Source of the DNA: Aquatica leii
Lineage: Eukaryota > Arthropoda > Insecta > Coleoptera > Lampyridae
Reading direction: 5' to 3'
Assembly (NCBI GenBank): GCA_035610365.1
Contig: CM069439.1
Location: 22,085,533-22,149,532, forward strand
DNA length: 64,000 nucleotides
Below are positions 24,254 to 33,400 of the stretch, one piece after another (within the stretch, counting starts at the first letter, position 1; each line of letters begins with the position of its first letter). The position numbers were made by a program, and so were the translations under genes. Below the pieces are notes generated by a model that searched no databases, was not told the DNA's origin, and saw only the letters and a list, made by a program, of their open reading frames with translations.

Positions 24254-24840
24254 ATGTTCACTAAAATGCTGCCAGTCATTTTAACCAAATTTATCACTAA
24301 AGCAAACAGATTTCAAATCGCTGTCATTAAAAACTTTGCAACAGAAGCAGTAAAGTGAACTTTTTGTTTCAGAATACAACAACCAAAAACGCTCAATTTT
24401 TTCTTTGTTCGGTAAAATTCTAAAGAAGTAGCTATTGGAAAACTTACTCCCCGACTCTAAACTATCTGTCGGATAAATATCCTTTTTGTTTTGATAATGA
24501 ACAGGGCTACGTTCTACTCATTCTTGAATATTATTAGGACGTAATTTCTTTGGCCATAGTGCAGCATCTTTTGTAAATTGACTCATATTTTCCGTTCTGG
24601 TAATTTTTGAAGGTGTTGATTTCTCATTATCAGCGGAACTTTAAGATATTGATGGATTTCTAGAAGATCAGTTTCTTGTCTGCTGCTGATACCTGTTTCA
24701 AGTACAGGTTCAGAATATTGGGATTTAGCTGTATTATTGTTGTTATTAATATTTGGCAAAGTAAACTCGGGTTTTGAAAAAAAATGCGTAATTTTGACAT
24801 GGTTTTCCAGTTCTTCCTCTATTTTTCTTTTATTTAGCAA
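24254..24840 (-). pseudogene. hAT transposase relic, N-terminal part (TTF-type zinc finger)
   Basis: Minus-strand translation begins MLNKRKIEEELENHVKIT. Across frames it then gives PALWPKKLR, VHYQNKKDIYP, RILPNKEKIERFW and SLYCFCCKVF, which match the TTF-type zinc-finger domain at the front of hAT transposases and ZMYM-like host proteins. The text continues KSVCFSDKFG and HFSEHL and then runs into the TTAA at 24250, where the piggyBac derivative starts. Stops and frameshifts show it is inactive. Confidence 0.7.
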
Positions 24841-24850
24841 ATTTTAGTAT

Positions 24851-25790
24851 CTAGACAGTTTCTTCTTTTTTTTCTGACTTCCTGTATATATAAAGAAATC
24901 AATACATAAGTAAACAAATTAACAAATTATTTATGAAAAATGGAAATGTTTCGACGTTTCAAACTCAAACTCGAAAGTATTTTTTCAACATTACCTAATT
25001 CAAGTTATTTCAAAATTTATAAATGTTTATAAATAGTAATACTAGTGCTTATTAATTATTCTGTTTAAATTTACTTCAATTAACAATGATGTTTATATAA
25101 TCAAATATAAAAGGATTTTTGAGTTGCAAGTTTTTGGCTCTTAATGTTTTAATAAATCTAAAATAAAAAATTAATTTTGTATGAACTTACCTTAATTCAC
25201 AACACAAAACACATTACTATAAAGTCTGTAAAATTACAAAAAACTAAAGTTTCAAAAGCAGATATCTTTTACTCCATGCACCTTTTCACTTCGCTAAGTT
25301 AATTATTGAACGGGCATCAGGCAAGAAATGAAATCGCGACCGATGCAGCGCTTAAATATATAAAATTTTGTACATTGCAAGCTCAGACAGGAAAAAAACG
25401 CTTATTTGCTCGTTGGCTTGTTGCAAATCAAATTTCAAGCTCAAACATGAATAAAATCAGATTTCTTAAGTTCACACAATTCATGTTATTATGTTACATA
25501 GTCGATCGAATAATTGCTATTATTTTGTACTCTCATTTGGAAAATATATTATTTTCGAAAAATAATTTGGTTCCCTCGTCTCAGAGTAAAAATAAACAAA
25601 TAAAAAACAATGTAATAGCTACCAATTCCTTACTGTTTTTTTTTATCATTATGAATTTTGTTTTGACAATGTTGTTTGTTGCTTTATCTGTTTTTTTATT
25701 TTTGAGGCTTTTCGGCGCCTATAACATGAGTAACTTTGTTATTAAAGATTTGGTTAAGTAAAAAAAGTTTGCAGTTAAAAGTACTTAGTA
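24851..25790. other. AT-rich DNA with one unassigned ORF
   Basis: I see no recognised gene or repeat. An open frame at 25306-25761 is listed separately. Confidence 0.4.
25306..25761 (+). CDS. hypothetical ORF, 151 codons, two hydrophobic segments
   Basis: It is open from a TTG at 25306; the first ATG codes for the Met in SSSNMNKIRF, 48 residues in. Two hydrophobic stretches (FTQFMLLCYIVDRIIAIIL and SLLFFFIIMNFVLTMLFVAL) would suit membrane segments, but AT-rich non-coding DNA produces such ORFs by chance. The start GHQARNEIATDAAL faintly resembles the GHxGxxGNExAD motif of LINE RNase H. I see no promoter, splice site or neighbour to support a gene. Confidence 0.18.
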   Translation: MNGHQARNEIATDAALKYIKFCTLQAQTGKKRLFARWLVANQISSSNMNKIRFLKFTQFMLLCYIVDRIIAIILYSHLENILFSKNNLVPSSQSKNKQIKNNVIATNSLLFFFIIMNFVLTMLFVALSVFLFLRLFGAYNMSNFVIKDLVK

Positions 25791-25794
25791 ACAA

Positions 25795-26165
25795 CTTGCG
25801 CTAAAATAATACCTGGGTTAGATGACTTAACTCTTTTTTAAGATTTTGAGGTTGACTTAAGGAAACAGCTCAGTACAGTAAAAATTCATTACTCACAATT
25901 TCTGAAAAGGGCGATGATGATCAATCAATTTAAATATCTATCTGTATGGGTATGTTTTTAATAAATTAAATGTGATTAACCATCTTCATTTCGATTAACT
26001 AAATCGTCCAAAAATGGTTAAGAAGAATTCCTTTCTAATTTTATAGTAAACGATTATTTTGATGAACTGAGTTTAAATGACATAGAAACTCTTTGAGCGT
26101 AGAAGGAACATCTTACGAAATGACAAAGTTGTCATCAACGTATCTGTACCAGCACTTAGGTTTAA
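25795..26165 (-). pseudogene. Penelope-like element RT relic
   Basis: The minus strand reads CWYRYVDDNFVIS-stop, STLKEFLCHLNSVHQN (about 26060-26160), then across frames TYPYR-stop-IFKLIDHHRPFQKL and PQNLKKELSHLTQ. These follow the family order RYVDDTFVIW, FLxHLNxxHxNI, YRKPTxTDRYL, HHPxQK. The copy is similar to 47.92-48.25 kb but with different breaks. It lacks the palm N-terminus and the GIY-YIG nuclease. Confidence 0.7.
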
Positions 26166-28589
26166 TAGCCATTATGGAAAACCGGTGCGTAGTATAAAAA
26201 CATTGAAGGCAACATAAAAGTAGAAGAAAAAATTGATTCTAGATGGGTGAAAAAATTACTACAGTTAGACATATATAGAAGCAATAAAGAATTGAAGAAA
26301 AAAGAAGGATTACAACAGAAAAAGAAGAACAAAGCATAGAGATTGAAGAAGTAGAACACCCATTAAGTATAGTGGATCAAAAATCATGAAATGGATAAAA
26401 GTCAACAAGCCTGAAAAGATAAAAAAACACTAAAAGAATGAAACGAAATGTGTTTGACAACGTCAATTTGATTGAAGTCAATTGAATAATATTCATAACG
26501 CATGCAATCAATATTCTCTCTTTGTTTTCCACATAGTTTATGTCTTGCTCATATAATAGTCGGTATGTTATTTTTTACATCAGTACGTAATGACGTAATG
26601 ATCTTTTTTTATGGCAAGGACTTTACGTTAAATTTTATAGATTTTGTTATTTGTATCTATTTTGTCATGTCGTTAAAATAAAAATTGTTGTAAATACGGT
26701 TAAATTGATTGCGCCTACGATATGGAACTTTATAATACCTAGATAAGAGCAAAATTCCAAACCATTTATATAACTCTTTTAGTATCACTCAAAAAATTAT
26801 AATTAATAAATATATATAATAAACTTTTGTTGTTTTATTACATTTTTGTAAACATTCTATTGTTTAGTATTGTTTTTTTTTATTATTTTCTTCTAATTTT
26901 TCTCCCATTTTGTTAGAAATAAAGTTGCTAAAAGTACATCTGACGACAATTCGGCATTAAACACTTTCTCAAATTCATCTTTTTCTACCGATAAATTTAA
27001 TTGTTGTATTTAATTTTTATTATTTATCTAAAATAACTCTTTCTTGCTAATACTGTAAAAAATTTATCACTGTGAGCTTCATCTCTAAAAAAAGTACTAA
27101 CTGCAGTTCTTTGCCGTATTTTTTTATTCGCTTTATCAGCAAAATCTTAACTCGTCAAGAAAATTGCGTAATTCTTCAGCATCTTAGGGGTTGTCAAAAA
27201 AATATAGTTTTTTCTTGCAAACAAACGGAAACTGTAACATATCGCTCTTTTTATAACACCCTCATGTATTTTGTCCAATCAGTCTTTCTCTTACAAATTC
27301 CCATGGTTAGTAATCTCAAGGTTTTGTTTTGATATTTAAAATGTCTACATATTGACTTTTTAATGTTATAAAATGCTTAACTGCTTTGTGTATAATGCTA
27401 ACTAATCCCAAAAACACTTTTGAAGGAAGTAATTGGCTATAGAGATGGAAACGTTGAAAGCTGATTTACTACCCGCGTAATTCAAATAAGTTTTGAATAA
27501 ACTGCGGGCTAAAATCACAACGTATAAACACTGTGACGTAACAATGTCAATGCAAATGTGAAAATGCCATCAGAGTGAACCAGTTGCATAGTAAATTATA
27601 CTACGAGGTGGCGCTGCCATCGTATTTCGCTCAACATGGACATTTTTTTACTAGAATGATCGTTGTATAATCATGAAACCTTTTATATTGTAGTAATACA
27701 AGTGTAAGAACGTCAAATTATAAACATTTATTTTACTTTTATATTTGTTATGTACATTTTTGGCGATCTTTTGCTTTTTAGAAACAGTAGTGTACGACAA
27801 AGGTATTACTTTACTAATTGCCGCATAATGTTTTCTCTGATCAAACTCAATTTTTTTTTGAATTCTTCATTGTTTTTTGCAACTTTAATACTTGTACTTA
27901 ATATTAAATGAATTTGAATGTAGTTAGTATCTAAAAATTTAACAAAAATGTACAGAAACAGTTTCTAAACTTTTCATATTACGTTAGTAACATAATTTTG
28001 TTAACAATGTTACAATAAATAAAATAAAAATTAAACAGTAACAGATAAAAATAAACAAGTATGTTTTGTTTTCTGTATTATCTTAATTTTTTTTTGTTCT
28101 CTTCCACTTATTTGATATGATGTGTTGAGATAATCAGACATAGCGTTATCGTCAGTTTTAAGTACGTTGTTCATTTCTTCTCGTTTATTATTATTACACC
28201 TTAATTAGACAATTTAGAACGTGATAATGTTACGTACCTTACTACTATCTTAACTTTTCAATCAACCATTAGGGGATATAAAAATACAGGAAATTTATTA
28301 CACGCATGTTATGCCAAACCTGTTTAATAGTAAACAACTTTTTGCTTTAAATTTTATGCTTTTTATTTATTTGTATTAAAAAAAAACTTAGTAAATTTAG
28401 CTGGACGTTTAAAATTTGCAGTAATCACTAATCTTAATATTACCTTAAACTTGGAATAATTTCACAAAAGCATAATTTTTAAGTAAAGTATTCATAGAAG
28501 TAGTTAAGTCACCAATGCTATTGTAATTTTCATGATAATTGCATTACAAATACACTAATAACACTAACCGACATGATTTTTATAGCCGA
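26166..28589. other. AT-rich DNA, no gene seen
   Basis: About 26220-26440 is A-rich on the plus strand. A less AT-rich block lies at 27470-27640. I can support no coding or repeat assignment. Confidence 0.45.
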
Positions 28590-28698
28590 CGTAAATTTTA
28601 GTATTTGCATTGTTTTAAACATAAAAAATAATATAGTTTCATTTCCTTTAAGATTAACGAAAAATTTAAAATTATAAAAGCAATGTAACAAGCTCGCG
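28590..28698. repeat. left part of an old dispersed repeat split by younger insertions
   Basis: The stretch with AAATTTTAGTATTTGCATTG and TTTTAAACATAAAAA, ending ACAAGCTCGCGG, matches 41253-41395. The similarity resumes at about 36884, so everything between is inserted relative to the copy at 41.25-42.48 kb. Confidence 0.55.
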
Positions 28699-28829
28699 GA
28701 ATATACTAAAAAAATTTCTGGAATCAATACGATACCAATGGATACGATAAGAAAGTTTGAAGCAGTGTTTCAGAAGTAGCGTTATGTATGATTTTTAAGA
28801 ATGGAAAAACGTGCAAAAAACTGAGGTTA

Positions 28830-28834
28830 GTTAG
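28830..28834. other. BEL target-site duplication, left
   Basis: GTTAG lies directly outside the left LTR and is repeated directly outside the right LTR (36382-36386). A 5-bp duplication is within the range usual for BEL/Pao integrases. Confidence 0.85.
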
Positions 28835-28889
28835 TGTCAGCGAGAGATCTAGTGTGCTGATGTGAAGAGTTAAAGTAACAAGTAAATGT

Positions 28890-29220
28890 ATAATTATTAC
28901 TGACCCCTACACAGCCTCATGTAGGAAAATTGTGGCTTGGATAGTCAGTAATGCAGTAGATACGATTTAAGAGGTATCAGTCCTGCACAGCCTCATGCAG
29001 GTAATTATGGCTTGGTCCACTGATACGTTAAACCGTCGAAGTAAAGGAAGTACAATTTAAGAGGTATCAGTCCTGCACAGCCTCATGCAGGTAATTATGG
29101 CTTGGTCCACTGATACGTAAAACCGTCGAAGTAAAAGAAGTACAATTTAAGAGGTATCAGTCCTGCACAGCCTCATGCAGGTAATTATGGCTTGGTCCAC
29201 TGATACTTTAAACTGTAGTA
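28890..29220 (-). repeat. four tandem structured units in the 3' LTR
   Basis: Units of 90 bp start at 28971, 29061 and 29151 (the last partial), preceded by a diverged unit from about 28890. Nested stem-loops occupy 28897-28951, 28974-29026, 29064-29116 and 29154-29206. Each has an outer 7-8 bp stem (GTATCAG/CTGATAC, or TTACTGAC/GTCAGTAA in the diverged unit) and an inner 6-bp stem (CCTGCA/TGCAGG or CCTACA/TGTAGG). The plus-strand loop CAGCCTCA and the downstream TGGCTTGG are constant, giving a possible AGCC/GGCT pseudoknot. Confidence 0.85.
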
Positions 29221-29259
29221 GTTGAGACAATCAAAATACGGTTGTAAAATGACTGCTAA

Positions 29260-29265
29260 TTTATT
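29260..29265 (-). terminator. AATAAA polyadenylation signal in the 3' LTR
   Basis: AATAAA on the minus strand lies 15 bases downstream of the TATA box. In the 3' LTR it would direct 3'-end formation of the element RNA. The assignment is by motif and position only. Confidence 0.5.
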
Positions 29266-29555
29266 AACATTATTTACAAGTATTTATATACATAAAAATG
29301 CTTAGCTCTACATTCAACTATTACATTACTAGCCTACATTATAAAATATGTGCTTACGTGTTATGCAATTGCAAAGAATTTGTTACTACACAATACATGT
29401 TGTGACATTGGCAAGAATGTGCTGATGTACATTATAAGCATTGTAAGGAATGTGTATAGAATTACATCACAATTATATTTTTTAACTTAGAAATTTTATA
29501 ATTTATATTTGTAAAATTTGTTTTAGATTAAATTTAAATAATTTATGTTTGTAGT

Positions 29556-30452
29556 TCAAACATTCTGCCGGGCGTCATCGGTACGAAGTGGTTGATTGGA
29601 ATCTTCTGCTGCTTCTGTATCGCCTCTATCTGAGTTGTCGTCAGGTGGTAATGGATTTAACATGAATTGTGCTGGGTTTACTGGTTTCTCTTGTCTCTTC
29701 TTCAGTAATTTCCACGTTATTAGAATTGCACTACCTGTAATTACTATAAGTGTTATTGTTGTTAAATTAATTACAGTTGTGGTTGTATTGGTACGATGCC
29801 AGTATGTATGACTCTGTGATTGTTGAATCTCTTGAGCCTTATCTTGCAACTTGCCAAAATGATCAGATCGTGCTAAAACGGGTTCTTCTGTTAGTTTCAT
29901 AGTGTTATCGCACAATTCCTTCATTTGTTCGATTGTTTTATTGATTTGTTGTACGGCATACTCAAAACTTGATATGTCAATAGCCATGTCCAGCCTTAGT
30001 TGTCCCCTTATTACTCTAGTTTTTCCAAATTCTTCTATTAGTAATCCCGGCCTAGGGTATTTGATGTTATATGAACCGTTTCCCGGTACCACCGTTGTAC
30101 TTAATACTAGCATCATGCCTAATACAATTGTGAATCGGTTAAGTCTAGTAGGTTTTGATTGTGACTTTTGTTCGTTATCCTTTTCTGTCGGTAATTGAAT
30201 TAATTTGGTAATTGGTCGTTTTAAAACTGCTCCCCCTTTTGTCTTGATTGTAACAACTCTAACATTTCCATCTGTTCCTGAGTGCACTTCTGTTACCCTT
30301 GCCAAAGGCCATTTGCTAGGAGGGTTATTCTCTTCTTTATGTAGAACTAAATCTCCTGTACTTATATTGTTTTGTGTTACCATCCACTTGGTTCGTTTTT
30401 GTAACGTATTTAAATATTCCTTGCTCCAAATCTTCCAAAAGTCATTTTTCAT
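29556..30452 (-). CDS. BEL second ORF: integrase C-terminal DUF5641 plus envelope-like tail
   Basis: This has 298 residues from the ATG at 30452; the frame is open upstream to about 30505, overlapping the end of the long ORF in the -1 frame. Residues about 4-90 (DFWKIWSKEYLNTLQKRTKW, GDLVLHKEEN, PPSKWPLARVTEVH, GGAVLKRPITKLIQLP) are the DUF5641 domain that normally ends BEL integrase in one continuous polyprotein. The rest has a hydrophobic segment (about 105-125, FTIVLGMMLVLSTTVV), a PRPGLLIEEFGKTRVIRG stretch, an NKT and an NTT glycosylation motif, a C-terminal membrane span (about 227-250) and a basic, Pro-rich cytoplasmic-type tail. This arrangement looks like a much shortened envelope protein. 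The stop is inside the 3' LTR. Whether it is translated by frameshifting, or is cut off by a one-base loss, is open. Confidence 0.8.
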   Translation of the reverse strand: MKNDFWKIWSKEYLNTLQKRTKWMVTQNNISTGDLVLHKEENNPPSKWPLARVTEVHSGTDGNVRVVTIKTKGGAVLKRPITKLIQLPTEKDNEQKSQSKPTRLNRFTIVLGMMLVLSTTVVPGNGSYNIKYPRPGLLIEEFGKTRVIRGQLRLDMAIDISSFEYAVQQINKTIEQMKELCDNTMKLTEEPVLARSDHFGKLQDKAQEIQQSQSHTYWHRTNTTTTVINLTTITLIVITGSAILITWKLLKKRQEKPVNPAQFMLNPLPPDDNSDRGDTEAAEDSNQPLRTDDARQNV

Positions 30453-30475
30453 TCTTTGTATTAGTTTCCACCTTG

Positions 30476-33400
30476 TTAAACTGTTGTAGGAACTTCTCCA
30501 GATCGCTCATTTGGTGTGATTAATTCCTTACCAATCACAAAATGTCCACGAGTTAATGTTGCAATGTCATTCGGTTCGGATGTCAACGGACAAATTGGTC
30601 TAGAGTTTAGACATGCTTCTATTTGACATAATAATGTAGACAACTCTTCGTATGTTAGCGTGGTGGTCCCAATAATACGTTTTAGATGATATTTTGTGGA
30701 TTTCACAGCTGCTTCCCAGAGGCCTCCGATATGCGGAGCTGCTGGAGGAATGAAATGCCAATGTATCCCAACTGTTGTCAATTTTTGCTGCATGGAATCA
30801 TCTTCTAATATGTTCTTCATCTCTTGTTGTAATGCTTTATTAGCTCCTACAAAAGTCGTTCCATTGTCACTATATATGTGGCTACTGTTTCCTCTTCTTG
30901 ATGTAAATCTTTTAAAGGCAGCAAAAAATGCATTTGTAGTCATATCACTCACAGCTTCTAAATGTACTGCTTTTGTAGCTAAACATACAAAAATTACAAT
31001 GTATCCTTTGTACGAGTGATTTCCTCGTCCTTTAGAAGTTCGAATCTGTATAGGTCCTGCGTAATCTACTCCTGTGTGAGTGAATGGTGATGATGGTGTT
31101 ACTCTAGGGGCTGGTAGTACCCCCATTACTTGCTGTAACGTTGAACTTCTATACGGTAAACATTTCATACATTTATGGATTTCTTGACGAATGATTTGTT
31201 TGACGTTTATTATCCAATACTTGCGTCGTATATATGCTGCAGTAAGTTGGTTCCCACCATGTAATAGTTTGCAATGTACATCTCTTACAATTAATTTTGC
31301 GATTGCACTGTTATGTGGTATAAGTATAGGATGCTTTTCGTTATATGGTAATATGGAATGTTGAAGTCTTCCCCCAACTCGAAGAATTCCATTTGAGTCA
31401 AGAAATGGTTGTAATGGCAGTAGTCGACTTTTTTTGTCAATGACTTGTTTTTGTTGGATTCTTGTGATTTCTTTTTTCCATTCCTTGTGTTGGATCAATT
31501 TTATAATTCGTATCATACTAAGGTTTAGTTCTTCTGTTGTAATATATCTTGGGTTACTTGACCGGTTTCTGCACTTTGCTGAGAATCTAATACAATACGC
31601 AACTACCCTAATAAGCTTTTGTAACGATGAAAATCTTGATTCCAGTGTGAATTCTTCAATGTCGATAGTCAAGCTTTTTATTTGTGGTTTTCGAGCTTCT
31701 TCCGTTGTTGTAAAGATACTGTTTAATGTTGGTAAAGTTAACGAATTCAATTGTAACCACTGTGGTCCCTTCCACCATAAATTAAATTCTTTTAACTTAG
31801 ATGGTGCTATCCCTCTGGATATTATGTCAGCAGGATTGTCACTTGTTTTTACGTGTCCCCAACTTTCACTTGGTGTTATTCCACAAATTGTACTAACTCT
31901 GTTAGCTACGAATGTTTTCCACTTTTCCGGACCTGCTTTTATCCACGATAAAGCTATTGTTGAGTCCGACCAACAAAAAACATTGATGTTGGACATACAT
32001 AAATCATTCATGGCTTGTTGTACCATTTTGGCCAGTAATTCTGCAGCACATAATTCTAATTTAGGAATTGTCTTTCTTGTTTTCAGTGGTGCTACCTTGG
32101 ACCTGGCATATAGTAGTTTTATGTAGTTATTTCCGTTTGTATATGTAACCTTGCTGTATATTACTGCTCCGTAAGCCTTTTCTGATGCATCACAGAATCC
32201 ATGTAGTTCTATTTGTTGTAATTTATTTGTATATCCCATCCATCTGTCTACAGATATTTCTTCTACGCATGGTAATTCTTCTCTAAATTTGATCCATTCT
32301 TGTTCTATTTCATTGGGAACAGTTTGGTCCCAAGAGATTCCTTTAATCCATAACTTTTGGATTAATAGTTTAGCCTTCACTGTAACTGGGGCTAGCCATC
32401 CTAATGGATCATACAATTTAGCAATATCCGATAATATTGATCGTTTTGTAAAACGTAATTGTTGTTGACTTATATAGACCTTAAACGTAAAACAATCCTT
32501 CCTTGGTGACCAATTCAAACCCAAAGTTTTCTTGGTTCCTTCTTCATCTATTTCCATCACATCCATTCCTCTGAGATCAACTGGTAAGGCTTGTATTAAT
32601 TCTAAATTGTTGCTTGCCCATTTTCTTAACGTAAATCCTCCAGATTTACAGAGTTTGATTATTTCTTGTTGTAATTGTTTTGCCTCTTCTATTGTATCTG
32701 TTCCTGACATCAAATCATCTACATAGAAATCATTATTCACGACGTGTGATGCTGTTGGATATTTGTCTTTTTCATCCTCTGATAATTGTAAAAGGGTGCG
32801 GACAGCTAAGTAAGGTGCCGACGAGGTACCGTATGTAACGGTTGTTAGTTTATATTCTCTTATGGGCTCATCTTGCGAAAATCTCCAAATTATTCTGTGA
32901 AAATTCTGATCGTCGTCAGTAATTTTTATTTGTCGGTACATTTTCTCTATATCTGCAGAAAATGCTATTTTGTGTTTTCTCCATCTCAGTAAAATGCTTT
33001 TTAAATCTTGTTGCAATCTTGGTCCAGAATGCATTAATTGGTTCAAACTGATACCTGATGTAGTTTTAGCTGATGCATCAAACACGACTCTTAACTTTGT
33101 CGTTTCGCTGTTTTCTTTTATTACGGCTTGATGTGGAATGTAATATGTTTTTTGCGTTTGGTTAGTTTTATTTTCCATCACTGGTTTCATATGACCCAGG
33201 GATAAGTATTCCTGCATGAAATTCTTGTATTCCGTATATAATCCATCGTTTCCGTTAAACTTCTTTTCTAATTGTAAAAACCTTGCTATTGCCTTCTTTT
33301 TTGATTCTCCGAGCTTGTTAACATCATCGTTAAATGGTATTTTAACAGTATAGGTACCATCGTTGTTCCTCAAATGAGTATTCTTATAATGAGTTTCGCA

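Larger units (their letters stand above)
21478..24850 (-). mobile_element. decayed hAT element (TTF zinc finger/DUF4371 type)
   Basis: A minus-strand transposase relic runs from about 24850 to 21849 and is interrupted at 24249-23005 by a piggyBac derivative. About 370 bp beyond its C-terminal end, at 21478, lies CAGTCAGGCCCGCGCC followed by TTTTGGCGCCCTTG, which resembles terminal sequence of this hAT group. The opposite end was not found. Confidence 0.55.
28835..29562 (-). repeat. BEL 3' LTR
   Basis: This 728-bp LTR reads, in element sense, TGTTTGAACTAC...CTGACA. It is identical to 35655-36381 except for six instead of five T in a run near 29470. It contains the AATAAA signal, the TATA box and four structured tandem units. 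The stop of the second ORF lies 4-6 bases inside it. Confidence 0.97.

Noticed and set aside
25703..25730. Right end of the hAT element (GGCGCC patch)
   Set aside because: It does not pair convincingly with the left end at 21478.
28971..29060. Hammerhead ribozyme in the BEL LTR repeats (CTGATAC near CGTCGAAGT)
   Set aside because: The core needs CTGATGA and GAAA in a fixed arrangement; here it is CTGATAC and GAAGT, with no helix II between them.
28971..29220. CRISPR-like array in the BEL LTR
   Set aside because: The 90-bp units are direct tandem copies without unique spacers, inside an LTR of a eukaryotic element.
31434..32126. Plus-strand ORF of 230 codons within the BEL pol region
   Set aside because: It is the antisense shadow of RNase H and integrase coding sequence.
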